This document shows positions 1 to 7,190 of a stretch of 38,697 nucleotides of DNA, in pieces. The notes beneath the pieces are model-generated. The model was not told where the DNA came from and searched no databases. It was given only the letters and a program-made list of their open reading frames with translations. The stretch comes from Pseudomonas fluorescens (GTDB taxonomy: Bacteria; Pseudomonadota; Gammaproteobacteria; Pseudomonadales; Pseudomonadaceae). A program made the position numbers and the translations under genes. How positions within the stretch are numbered: position 1 is the stretch's first letter; the number at the start of each line of letters is the position of its first letter. The stretch spans positions 1-38,697 of the forward strand of contig NZ_VCNJ01000055.1 of the NCBI RefSeq assembly GCF_005938625.1, given 5' to 3'.

Positions 1-153
1 CGGTCGCTGCGCTCCCACCCCGGATCAATCCCGGAACGAAGCCTTCCGACGTCGCCCGTGGAGCAAGATCAAGAGCAGGCGAGCTGACACTCGGCCTATT
101 GAGTGGTGAAGAGCGCGGGTGTTCGGCTTTTGATTTGCGTTGTTGCTGCCCCT

Positions 154-435
154 CATCGGAACGCCGCCCGCCCAGCCCTCTCCCGAGGGAGAGGGAGCCG
201 ATTTGTGGGCTTTTCAGAATCTGAGTTCAACGCGGTATCGCACGTCGGCGTACCTTCCCCAAACACCTCGGTCAAGTCCCCTCGCCCTCCGGGAGAGGGC
301 TAGGGTGAGGGGCTTTTGATCTGTTTCAGAATCTGAGTTCAACGCGATATCGCACGTCGGCGTACCTATCGCAAACACCTCGGTCAGTCCCCTCTCCCTC
401 CGGGAGAGGGCTAGGGTGAGGGGCTCTTGATCTGG
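154..435. repeat. Composite intergenic repeat, one full and one partial tandem copy
   Basis: A full unit runs from about 154 to 314. It has an outer hairpin around 176-200 (CCCTCTCCCGAGGGAGAGGG), a middle part beginning CAGAATCTGAG at 215, and a second hairpin-like GC block near 288-310. The part from 215 is repeated at 327-435 with a period of 112 bp, about seven substitutions and one single-base indel. A reverse-complement copy of the full unit lies at 24215-24376. No protein-coding signal is convincing here. The function is unknown; I infer a dispersed noncoding repeat. Confidence 0.75.
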
Positions 436-479
436 TTTTTGATCTTGCTTCGGCTTTTGATCTTTTGCCCCTTCGGCAG

Positions 480-728
480 GCCGAGCGGAGGTGTTCATCC
501 GGGGGTTAGGCGCGCAGCGCCGTGCGGCGCAGCCGCACACATCGAGAGGAGGTGCAGCGAAGCAAACCGTAGGCGATGCCCCCGGATGGACACCGTAGCG
601 AGGGAACACTGAGCCTCAGCGAGGTGCCGTACGCCGGGGCAAAGCCTTTTGGGTTACCTTTTCGGCGTTTGGAAAAGGTGACTCGCTGTAAGAGCGAAAC
701 CGCCAGCGGCAACACCCGCAGCAACGGA
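480..728. repeat. Recurrent Pseudomonas-type intergenic element (not a gene)
   Basis: This GC-rich block contains a hairpin-prone stretch (about 509-540), then a segment that reads GATGCCCCCGGATGGACACC near 576-594 and continues through AAAGGTGACTCGCTGTAAGAG near 675-695. From memory, very similar text recurs in intergenic regions of many Pseudomonas genomes, where it is often mis-called as a small hypothetical protein. That identification cannot be checked here. The reading frames through it show no ribosome binding site or domain, so I call it a dispersed noncoding element with approximate borders. Confidence 0.5.
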
Positions 729-735
729 TATGCCC

Positions 736-788
736 CCAATCCAATCCCAATTCCAATCCCAATCCCAATCCCAATCCCAATCCCAACC
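736..788. repeat. Hexanucleotide microsatellite (CCAATC)n
   Basis: From 741 the sequence is eight consecutive 6-bp units: CCAATC, CCAATT, five CCAATC, then CCAACC. A partial unit (CCAAT) precedes them at 736-740. The array lies just beyond the terminator of the Pit gene, outside any supported gene. Such arrays can change length by slippage; nothing here shows that it does. Confidence 0.9.
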
Positions 789-809
789 CCCAAAACCCCA
801 AACACAAAA

Positions 810-839
810 AAAGGCGCGATCCTCTCGAATCGCGCCTTT
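810..839 (-). terminator. Rho-independent terminator of pit
   Basis: An 11-bp perfect stem (810-820 with 829-839, AAAGGCGCGAT arms) closes an 8-nt loop. Read on the minus strand it is followed by a run of seven T. It lies 19 bp beyond the stop of the minus-strand phosphate transporter, the position expected for its terminator. Confidence 0.9.
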
Positions 840-857
840 CTCATGTCCCGCTATCTA

Positions 858-2333
858 TCAGCTACCCAGCGCCTTCGAAGCCAGCCAGAACAACCCGGCC
901 GACAGCGCAACCGTCGCCGGCAAGGTCAACACCCAAGCCAACAGAATGGTACGAACCGTGCCACCTTGCAGGCCGCTCTTGTTGGCGACCATGGTGCCCG
1001 CCACGCCCGAAGACAGAACGTGAGTGGTCGACACCGGCAGGCTAAAGATGTTGGCCATACCGATCAGACTGGCGGTGGTGATCTGCGCCGACATGCCCTG
1101 GGAATAGGTCATGCCTTGCTTGCCGATCTTCTCGCCGATGGTCAGCACCACGCGTTTCCAGCCAACCATGGTGCCCAGGCCCAGGGCCAGTGCAACCGCC
1201 AGAATCACCCAGAACGGGGCGTACTCGGTGGTGGTGGTCAGGTCTTTGCGCAGCTTGTCGAGGTCAGCCTTTTCACGCGGTTCCAGGCCAGGCAACTTGC
1301 CAACCTTTTTCGCGGTGTCGTCCAGGCACAGCAGGTAACGACGCACTTCGATGCGGCTTTCCGACGACAGCGAGTGGTAGTCCGCTACGCCTTTAAGCGT
1401 GTGCAGCAGGGCGCTGATGGTCGGTTCGGTCTGCTGCGGGTTGCAGCGGAATTTCTCCGGCAGGTCGCCTTCAACACTCTTGCCCAAGGCCAGGAATTCA
1501 CCCAGCGAATCGGCGTTGCGCTGGTAGAACTGGCTCAGGTGCAGGGTCGCATCGCGAGTACGTTCGATCTGATAGGTGGTGCTGTTCAGGTCGAGAACGA
1601 ACTGCGCCGGGACGATACCGATCAGCACCAGCATGATCAGGCCGATGCCTTTCTGGCCATCGTTGGAACCGTGCACGAAGCTTACGGCCATGGCCGAGAT
1701 CACCAGAACGAGGCGGTTCCAGAACGGTGGATGCTTCTTGTCGTCGATCTTGCGGCGCTGTTCCGGTGTCTTGTGCATCTTCGACAGCGGACGCCACCAC
1801 TTCAGGCCGATCAGGATCAACGCGGCGATCAGGAAGCCAGCCATTGGCGAGAACACCAGCGAGGCGCCGATGTCGATCGCTTTCTGCCAGTTCACGCCGT
1901 CAGCCAACGGAATGTCGTTGATCAGGGCATTGGCCAGGCCAACACCGAGGATCGAGCCGATCAGGGTGTGCGAGCTGGATGCCGGGATACCGAAGTACCA
2001 GGTGCCCAAATTCCAGGCGATTGCCGCGGCGAGCAACGAGAACACCATCGCCAGACCATGGCCGGTGTTCACATTGATCAGCAGCTCAACCGGCAGCAAA
2101 TGGACAATGGCATACGCCACGCCAACGCCGCCCAGTAGCACGCCGAGGAAATTGAACACACCGGAAAAGAACACCGCCAGGTGGGGCGGCATGGCTTTGG
2201 TGTAGATAACAGTGGCTACCGCGTTAGCGGTGTCATGAAATCCATTGATGAACTCGAAGGCGAGGACAAACGTCAGGGCGAGCAAGAGGCTCACAAGCAC
2301 CCAAGCATCCAGTCCGCTGAATAAATCGATCAT
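858..2333 (-). CDS. pit: PiT-family low-affinity inorganic phosphate transporter
   Basis: A 491-residue inner-membrane carrier that takes up phosphate, probably as a metal-phosphate complex with protons, as known for the PiT family. Both family signatures are visible: GFHDTANAVA at 31-40 and HGSNDGQKG at 221-229. SSSHT at about 119-123 and a matching STTH near the C-terminus reflect the inverted internal repeat. Hydrophobic segments flank a soluble central region (about 245-370), as in the bacterial Pit type. The ATG start at 2331-2333 has only a weak Shine-Dalgarno sequence. The gene stands alone with its own terminator at 810-839. I see no clear Pho box upstream, which fits a constitutive transporter, but this is a weak negative. 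Confidence 0.93.
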   Translation of the reverse strand: MIDLFSGLDAWVLVSLLLALTFVLAFEFINGFHDTANAVATVIYTKAMPPHLAVFFSGVFNFLGVLLGGVGVAYAIVHLLPVELLINVNTGHGLAMVFSLLAAAIAWNLGTWYFGIPASSSHTLIGSILGVGLANALINDIPLADGVNWQKAIDIGASLVFSPMAGFLIAALILIGLKWWRPLSKMHKTPEQRRKIDDKKHPPFWNRLVLVISAMAVSFVHGSNDGQKGIGLIMLVLIGIVPAQFVLDLNSTTYQIERTRDATLHLSQFYQRNADSLGEFLALGKSVEGDLPEKFRCNPQQTEPTISALLHTLKGVADYHSLSSESRIEVRRYLLCLDDTAKKVGKLPGLEPREKADLDKLRKDLTTTTEYAPFWVILAVALALGLGTMVGWKRVVLTIGEKIGKQGMTYSQGMSAQITTASLIGMANIFSLPVSTTHVLSSGVAGTMVANKSGLQGGTVRTILLAWVLTLPATVALSAGLFWLASKALGS

Positions 2334-2707
2334 GAAGGTTTTCTGACCCGGTCGTAAGGGGGCGCGATTATGCCAGAAAAGACTGGAAATCGATCCCCTA
2401 CCTGCTCATCGGTTACACACTTCTTCGATTTAATTTGTTGCAGCGCATGAAAACCTAGCGTTGCGTAGGGTTTTTCAAGTCATTGATTTATTTGATAAAA
2501 GCTTTATTTTTCAGGTGTTTTGACCGGCGTGGAGAGGTCTCAAACGCTTGTCTGAAATATCTGTGAAACCTGTAGGACGCCCGTCCTCAGTCTGCCTGGC
2601 CGGGTGATGGCCGCTGCCCGCGGGTAGCGGGCGCGCAAGGCATCGTCGTTTCACCGCGCTTGTAACCGGTGCGGACGCAAACCTTCAAAAAATGCAAAAA
2701 CCGTGGC
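2334..2707. other. Gene-free spacer between pit and the small protein gene
   Basis: No reading frame here has a credible start and ribosome binding site. The left half is AT-rich and should hold the pit promoter, though no clear -35/-10 pair stands out. At 2611-2630 there is a 20-bp near-palindrome, CCGCTGCCCGCGGGTAGCGG, with one mismatch. It lacks a T-run, so it is not a typical intrinsic terminator. Confidence 0.5.
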
Positions 2708-2908
2708 TCAAGGCTCTTCGGCTTTGAGTTCCTTTTCGATCTTTTCGATTTCTTGCTTGAAGACCTGATCCTGAACGGTAGGGCGTTTACGCCACGCTTT
2801 GCGTTCCGGTTCTGGCTGAGCGGCGTAGGTGGTGACTTCCCCGCCGTAAACTTCCTTGTAACGTTGTTCCTGGCGCTCAAGTTCCGCGCGCAGTTCGTCT
2901 TTCGTCAC
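2708..2908 (-). CDS. Small charged protein of unknown function
   Basis: A 66-residue protein starting at GTG (2906-2908), with AGGTA about 6 nt upstream. It is very rich in Glu, Lys and Arg. Its N-terminal half (LRAELERQEQRYKEVYGGEV) and C-terminal half (KQEIEKIEKELKAEEP) look like two amphipathic helices or a short coiled coil joined by a basic linker. It has no signal peptide, membrane segment or cysteine. I recall similar short hypothetical proteins in Pseudomonas but know no function. Codon usage resembles that of the neighbours, which supports a real gene. It is isolated between pit and a gene-poor region. Confidence 0.65.
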   Translation of the reverse strand: MTKDELRAELERQEQRYKEVYGGEVTTYAAQPEPERKAWRKRPTVQDQVFKQEIEKIEKELKAEEP

Positions 2909-3038
2909 AGTGCTACCTGTATGAGTTGAGTGAAGTGTCTGGTGAAACGCACTGCAACGAATCGATTGAACGAAGCCACCGAGAGTTCAACGCCCAGACA
3001 GGCACTGGTTTATCGGTGGGGCGATCAAGACTTCCGTG

Positions 3039-3158
3039 TTACAGGCGGCTACGGCACCAGATAAAAACTGACGCAGCATCAGTTTCCTGTTTCAGCGAGC
3101 GCAGGCGTTGCATGAGTGATGCGCGTCGGGCGCTGGCCGGGCTGTTGGCAATGGACAT
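3039..3158 (-). CDS. Candidate 39-residue small protein
   Basis: On the minus strand an ATG at 3156-3158 opens a 39-codon frame ending in TAA at 3039-3041, beginning MSIANSPASARRASL. A GAGG lies only a few bases before the ATG. Further upstream, at 3212-3217, is a perfect TATAAT. Reading starts downstream of that promoter-like site, so a transcript over this frame is plausible. The peptide is Arg/Ser-rich with no recognisable domain. It could equally be untranslated leader of the 2708-2908 gene, which lies in the same direction. Low confidence. Confidence 0.25.
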   Translation of the reverse strand: MSIANSPASARRASLMQRLRSLKQETDAASVFIWCRSRL

Positions 3159-3211
3159 CGCCTCAGCGGGTGACGGCCTCGGCGATTAAAAACGAGGTGC
3201 CACTGAGGTGC

Positions 3212-3217
3212 ATTATA
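3212..3217 (-). promoter_or_regulatory. Candidate -10 element on the minus strand
   Basis: The minus strand reads CGCTATAATGC here, a perfect TATAAT. No good -35 hexamer is found at 16-18 bp; the best are ATAGTC or TAGTCA. If used, it would drive the 39-codon frame and possibly the 2708-2908 gene with a leader of about 300 nt. Confidence 0.35.
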
Positions 3218-3440
3218 GCGGTCGATTCGGGAATGACTATCTTTGCCAAGTTAAAAACGGTTCCGGATGTGTGATTGTTTTGTGACTCGCAACTTTTGTC
3301 GCTAGTTGAAGTGGGCGTTGGCCCTTATTTGCCTCGCGATCAGTTTTTGGCGTCATTTAGTCGAACAACTTAGGCTCTGATTCAAATAACGGCCGAAGTT
3401 GCGCGGACCCCGGAAAGGGGTTGAGGCGACCTGCACAGCT
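3218..3440. other. Gene-free spacer upstream of pcaR
   Basis: AT-richer sequence without a credible coding frame. The only structure I see is a small hairpin near 3407-3421 (ACCCCGGAAAGGGGT). I could not match it to a known small RNA. Confidence 0.4.
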
Positions 3441-3442
3441 GA

Positions 3443-3478
3443 TTGCGATTATCGGTCGGCGGTTCGATAATCGCCCAA
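3443..3478 (+). promoter_or_regulatory. pcaR promoter with PcaR operator
   Basis: Two half-sites face away from each other: GCGATTATCG at 3445-3454 and CGATAATCGC at 3465-3474, a perfect 10-bp inverted repeat. The right half sits in GTTCGATAATCGCCCAA (3462-3478). It matches the PcaR motif known from P. putida (GTTCGATAATCGCAC, from memory) except for its end. A TTGCGA at 3443-3448 lies exactly 17 bp before GATAAT (3466-3471), giving a plausible -35/-10 pair with the operator over the -10. This fits autoregulation of pcaR. Confidence 0.8.
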
Positions 3479-3559
3479 TCTTGCAAGCCCGACGCTTGTG
3501 CATTGGTCGGCAAGCCGCTTGTATAGCCCATTGATCCGTGCCGTATAGAAGGACAAGAA

Positions 3560-4402
3560 ATGAACGATCAAATGCGCAACTCTTTCACCTCCGTGGCGCC
3601 GCCGATCGTCGCCTCGCCGGCCAAACGCATCCAGGCGCTGACCGGTGATCCGGACTTCATGACCTCGCTGGCTCGAGGCTTGGCGGTGGTGCAAGCGTTT
3701 CAGGAGCGCAAGCGCCATCTGACCATCGCCCAGATCAGCCACCGCACGGAAATTCCCCGCGCCGCCGTGCGCCGTTGCCTGCATACCTTGATCAAACTCG
3801 GCTACGCCACCACGGATGGTCGCACCTACTCATTGCTGCCCAAAGTGCTGACCCTCGGCCACGCTTATCTTTCGTCGACGCCGTTGGCAGTGTCCGCTCA
3901 GCCGTACCTCGACCGCATGAGTGAGCAACTGCATGAAGCCTGCAACATGGCCACGCTTGAAGGCGACGACATTCTCTACATCGCGCGTTCGGCGACCACC
4001 CAGCGGCTGATTTCGGTGGATCTTTCGGTGGGTGGTCGTTTGCCGGCGTATTGCACGTCGATGGGGCGGATCCTGTTGGCGGCACTGGACGACACGTCCT
4101 TGCGTGAATACCTCGACCACGCCGAACTGGTTGCCAAGACCAGCCGTACCATCCATACACCCGATGCGTTGCTCGAATGCCTGCAGGAAGTGCGGCAGCA
4201 AGGCTGGTGCATCGTCGATCAGGAACTGGAACAAGGCCTGCGCTCAATTGCCGTGCCGGTCTACGACGCCTCCGGCCAGGTCGTGGCGGCGCTCAACGTC
4301 AGCACTCACGCTGGTCGAGTCAGCCGTACCGAGCTGGAGCAGCGCTTCCTGCCGGGCCTGCTCAGTGCCAGTCGCGACCTCAGTGCGCAGTTATTCGCCT
4401 GA
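3560..4402 (+). CDS. pcaR: IclR-family regulator of the beta-ketoadipate pathway
   Basis: A 280-residue regulator. An N-terminal winged helix-turn-helix spans about 36-98 (TIAQISHRTEIPRAAVRRCL within 55-74). It is followed by the IclR effector domain. In Pseudomonas, PcaR activates pca genes with beta-ketoadipate as effector; that role is inferred from family and context. The ATG at 3560 has AAGGAC upstream. Four sites with the PcaR motif occur in this window: before pcaR, pcaK, pcaI and, unexpectedly, the OprD-family porin gene. Length and position at the head of the cluster match known PcaR proteins. Confidence 0.93.
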   Translation: MNDQMRNSFTSVAPPIVASPAKRIQALTGDPDFMTSLARGLAVVQAFQERKRHLTIAQISHRTEIPRAAVRRCLHTLIKLGYATTDGRTYSLLPKVLTLGHAYLSSTPLAVSAQPYLDRMSEQLHEACNMATLEGDDILYIARSATTQRLISVDLSVGGRLPAYCTSMGRILLAALDDTSLREYLDHAELVAKTSRTIHTPDALLECLQEVRQQGWCIVDQELEQGLRSIAVPVYDASGQVVAALNVSTHAGRVSRTELEQRFLPGLLSASRDLSAQLFA

Positions 4403-4410
4403 TGAAGCTG

Positions 4411-4442
4411 TTCGATAAACGCACAGTGTTGCGTTTATCGAA
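4411..4442 (+). promoter_or_regulatory. PcaR operator before pcaK
   Basis: A perfect 12-bp inverted repeat: TTCGATAAACGC at 4411-4422 and GCGTTTATCGAA at 4431-4442, separated by 8 bp. Each half carries the PcaR core. It starts 9 bp after the pcaR stop and has no T-run, so an operator is likelier than a terminator. It lies about 250 bp before the pcaK start. Confidence 0.8.
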
Positions 4443-4553
4443 TTGACGCTAAAACCCTCGGATCATTAATGTCGCGGCAGCGTCATCCGGCGCTGATGTG
4501 AATGAGCCCGCCGGACTGTCGACTCCCATAATAATGACAAGAGGCAACTCACC

Positions 4554-4616
4554 ATGCGCACGCTCTCCGACTGTCTCCGCTCCATCCGCTGTTGCCGGAT
4601 TTACCGCAACGCCTGA
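4554..4616 (+). CDS. Possible 20-residue leader peptide before pcaK
   Basis: An ATG at 4554 with AGAGG 9-10 nt upstream opens a 20-codon frame ending in TGA at 4614. It starts MRTLSDCLRSIRCC and contains three Cys and five Arg. It sits between the PcaR operator and the pcaK start at 4697. The next 80 bp hold a GGCCGGCC palindrome and a six-T run (4675-4680). The arrangement recalls a translated leader, but no function is known and it may be fortuitous. Confidence 0.3.
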   Translation: MRTLSDCLRSIRCCRIYRNA

Positions 4617-4696
4617 TCCAGACCTTCTATTCTTGTGACCGTGCCGCGTTTTGGCCGGCCGCCGTTCGACTGCGTTTTTTGCGTGGAATAAAAATA

Positions 4697-6043
4697 ATGA
4701 ACCAGCCTCAGTCCGCTGTAGGTCAATGCCTCGACGTGCAGACCTTCATCAATGCCCAACCGATCTCGCGCTATCAATGGCGGGTGGTGATTCTGTGTTT
4801 CCTGATTGTCTTTCTCGATGGCCTCGACACGGCGGCGATGGGTTTTATTGCCCCGGCGTTGTCGCAGGACTGGGGCATCGACCGCGCCAGCCTTGGCCCG
4901 GTGATGAGTGCGGCGCTGATCGGCATGGTTTTCGGCGCACTGGGTTCTGGCCCGTTGGCTGACCGCTTCGGGCGAAAAGTCGTACTGGTGGGCGCCGTGG
5001 TTCTGTTCGGTGCCTTCAGTCTGGCGTCGGCGTACAGCACTAATGTTGAACAACTGCTGGTGCTGCGCTTCCTGACCGGCCTGGGTCTGGGCGCCGGAAT
5101 GCCCAACGCCACCACACTGCTTTCCGAATACACCCCGGAGCGCAAGAAATCACTGTTGGTGACCAGCATGTTCTGCGGTTTCAACCTCGGCATGGCTGGC
5201 GGCGGGTTTATTTCCGCCAAGCTGATTCCGGCGTTCGGCTGGCACAGCCTGCTGCTGATCGGCGGGATTCTGCCGTTGATTCTCGCCGTGGTGCTGCTGT
5301 TCTGGTTGCCGGAATCGGCGCGCTACCTGGTCGTGCGTAACCGTGGCACCGACAAAGTGCGCAAGACACTGGCACCGATTGATCCGGTCACTGTTGCCCA
5401 AGCCTCGAGTTTCAGCGTGCCGGAACAGAAAACCGTCAAGGCGCGCAACGTGTTTGCGGTGATCTTCTCCGGCACTTACAGCACTGGCACCTTGCTGCTG
5501 TGGCTGACCTATTTCATGGGCCTGGTGATCGTCTACCTGCTGACCAGTTGGCTGCCGACGCTGATGCGTGACAGCGGCGCGAGCATGGAGCAAGCCGCGT
5601 TTATCGGTGCGTTGTTCCAGTTTGGCGGTGTATTGAGCGCGGTGGCTGTGGGATGGGCGATGGACCGCTTCAATCCGCACAAGGTCATCGGCATTTTCTA
5701 CCTGTTGGCCGGGGTGTTTGCCTACGCGGTGGGGCAGAGCCTGGGCAACATCACCTTGCTGGCGACCTTGGTGCTGGTGGCCGGGATGTGCGTGAACGGT
5801 GCGCAATCGGCGATGCCATCACTGGCGGCGCGGTTTTATCCGACCCAGGGGCGGGCGACCGGGGTCTCGTGGATGTTGGGGATTGGCCGCTTTGGCGCAA
5901 TTCTCGGGGCGTGGATGGGCGCGACGTTGTTGGGGTTGGGCTGGAATTTTGAGCAGGTGTTGACGGCGTTGGTGATTCCGGCGGCGTTGGCCACTACTGC
6001 GGTGGTGATTAAAGGCATGGTCAGTCATGCGGATGCGACCTGA
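4697..6043 (+). CDS. pcaK: 4-hydroxybenzoate/protocatechuate MFS transporter
   Basis: A 448-residue inner-membrane symporter of the aromatic acid:H+ symporter (AAHS) family of the major facilitator superfamily. The first helix carries the family's DGLDTAAMGF motif at 41-50. The loop 2-3 motif GPLADRFGRK lies at 85-94. Twelve hydrophobic segments are visible, with a longer central loop near 230-265. I chose the ATG at 4697 (MNQPQSAVGQ); an upstream in-frame TTG at 4592 would add 35 residues without membrane or family features. PcaK imports 4-hydroxybenzoate and protocatechuate in P. putida, and its place beside pcaR supports that role. A PcaR operator lies upstream. Confidence 0.9.
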   Translation: MNQPQSAVGQCLDVQTFINAQPISRYQWRVVILCFLIVFLDGLDTAAMGFIAPALSQDWGIDRASLGPVMSAALIGMVFGALGSGPLADRFGRKVVLVGAVVLFGAFSLASAYSTNVEQLLVLRFLTGLGLGAGMPNATTLLSEYTPERKKSLLVTSMFCGFNLGMAGGGFISAKLIPAFGWHSLLLIGGILPLILAVVLLFWLPESARYLVVRNRGTDKVRKTLAPIDPVTVAQASSFSVPEQKTVKARNVFAVIFSGTYSTGTLLLWLTYFMGLVIVYLLTSWLPTLMRDSGASMEQAAFIGALFQFGGVLSAVAVGWAMDRFNPHKVIGIFYLLAGVFAYAVGQSLGNITLLATLVLVAGMCVNGAQSAMPSLAARFYPTQGRATGVSWMLGIGRFGAILGAWMGATLLGLGWNFEQVLTALVIPAALATTAVVIKGMVSHADAT

Positions 6044-6056
6044 TTATCAGCGCCTC

Positions 6057-6167
6057 ATCGTTCCCACGCTCTGCGTGGGAATGTCTCAAGGGACGCTCCG
6101 CGTACCAGCTTTTGAAAGGGACGCGGAGCGTCCCGGGCTGCATTCCCACGCGGAGCGTGGGAACGAT
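6057..6167. repeat. Inverted repeat of the CGTTCCCACGCTC family
   Basis: Outer arms of 27 bp (6057-6083 and 6141-6167) pair with one mismatch. Each arm is itself a hairpin (TTCCCACGCTCTGCGTGGGAA), and there is an inner GGACGCTCC/GGAGCGTCC pair. The same family occurs at 10517-10619. It is a REPIN-like palindromic unit, noncoding, placed between pcaK and the PcaR operator of pcaI. Confidence 0.85.
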
Positions 6168-6198
6168 CAGCACTAAACGATAGGCTGACAACAATCTG

Positions 6199-6230
6199 TT
6201 CGATAAACGAACACTCAGTCGATTATCGGA
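6199..6230 (+). promoter_or_regulatory. PcaR operator before pcaI
   Basis: TTCGATAAACGA (6199-6210) and TCGATTATCGGA (6219-6230) form an imperfect inverted pair of PcaR half-sites with an 8-bp spacer. The geometry is the same as before pcaK. It lies about 100 bp before the pcaI start and probably controls the pcaIJFHG transcript. Confidence 0.75.
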
Positions 6231-6332
6231 TTGTTTGGCCATTTCCCCAGGCTTAATCTGCAGTGACTCCGGCGCTGAACCTCGCGCCTTTTTTATCACT
6301 GGCGATTCATTACAAAAACAGGAGCCTGCTCC

Positions 6333-7190
6333 ATGGCTGAGATCCTTTCGCTGCACGACGCGGTGAAGCAATTCGTCAACGACGGTGACACCGTCGCACT
6401 CGAAGGCTTCACTCACTTGATCCCTACGGCCGCAGGTCATGAAATCATTCGTCAGGGCAAGAAAGATCTGACGCTGGTGCGGATGACGCCTGACCTGATC
6501 TACGACCAACTGATCGGCGCCGGTTGCGCACGCAAACTGATTTTCTCCTGGGGCGGTAACCCGGGTGTGGGTTCGCTGCACCGTCTGCGTGACGCGGTCG
6601 AGAAGCAATGGCCGCACGCTCTCGAAATCGAAGAGCACAGCCACGCCGACCTGGCCAATGCCTACGTCGCTGGCGCTTCCGGCCTGCCATTCGCGGTGCT
6701 GCGCGCTTACGCCGGCTCCGACCTGCCGAAGGTCAATCCGCTGATCAAATCCGTAACTTGCCCGTTCACCGGTGAAGTGCTGGCGGCGGTGCCGTCGGTG
6801 CGTCCGGACGTGACCGTGATCCACGCACAGAAAGCCGACCGCCAGGGCAACGTGCTGCTGTGGGGCATCCTCGGCGTACAGAAAGAAGCCGCGCTGGCCG
6901 CCAAGCGCTGCATCGTCACCGTGGAAGAAATCGTCGACAACCTCAATGCTCCGATGAACTCTTGCGTATTGCCGACCTGGGCCTTGAGCGCGGTCTGCCA
7001 TGTACCCGGCGGTGCGCATCCGTCCTACGCTCACGGTTACAACGAGCGCGACAATCGTTTCTATCAGGCGTGGGATCCGATCGCCCGCGACCGTGAGACG
7101 TTTACCGCGTGGATCAACGAATACATCCATGGCTGCGCTGACTTCAGCGCGTTCCAGGCCAAGTTGGCCGCTGCTTCGGAGGCCAAGTAA
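6333..7190 (+). CDS. pcaI: 3-oxoadipate CoA-transferase, subunit A
   Basis: A 285-residue alpha subunit of the cytoplasmic enzyme that moves CoA from succinyl-CoA to 3-oxoadipate. The type I CoA-transferase fold is shown by the N-terminal DGDTVALEGFTHLIPTAAGH (about 15-34) and the glycine-rich GGNPGVGSLH (about 74-83). It is about 50 residues longer than the classical P. putida PcaI (about 231, from memory). It resembles instead the CatI/glutaconate-CoA-transferase type, as in the P. aeruginosa pca cluster. AGGAG lies 9 nt before the ATG. It overlaps pcaJ by one base (TAATG), so the subunits are probably translationally coupled. Confidence 0.9.
   Translation: MAEILSLHDAVKQFVNDGDTVALEGFTHLIPTAAGHEIIRQGKKDLTLVRMTPDLIYDQLIGAGCARKLIFSWGGNPGVGSLHRLRDAVEKQWPHALEIEEHSHADLANAYVAGASGLPFAVLRAYAGSDLPKVNPLIKSVTCPFTGEVLAAVPSVRPDVTVIHAQKADRQGNVLLWGILGVQKEAALAAKRCIVTVEEIVDNLNAPMNSCVLPTWALSAVCHVPGGAHPSYAHGYNERDNRFYQAWDPIARDRETFTAWINEYIHGCADFSAFQAKLAAASEAK

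Noticed and set aside
736..788. CCAATC array as a CRISPR or binding-site array
   Set aside because: Units are 6 bp and contiguous with no spacers, which is a microsatellite.
576..2138. Long plus-strand frame of 520 codons
   Set aside because: It runs antisense through the pit gene, whose protein is clearly recognisable, and its product is low-complexity Gln/Arg-rich. It is a shadow of high-GC coding sequence.
2926..3189. 87-codon plus-strand frame before pcaR
   Set aside because: No convincing ribosome binding site or domain; it overlaps a more plausible but also weak minus-strand frame at 3039-3158.
4411..4442. Reading the inverted repeat after pcaR as a terminator
   Set aside because: No T-run follows, and the arms match the PcaR operator core found before pcaR and pcaI.
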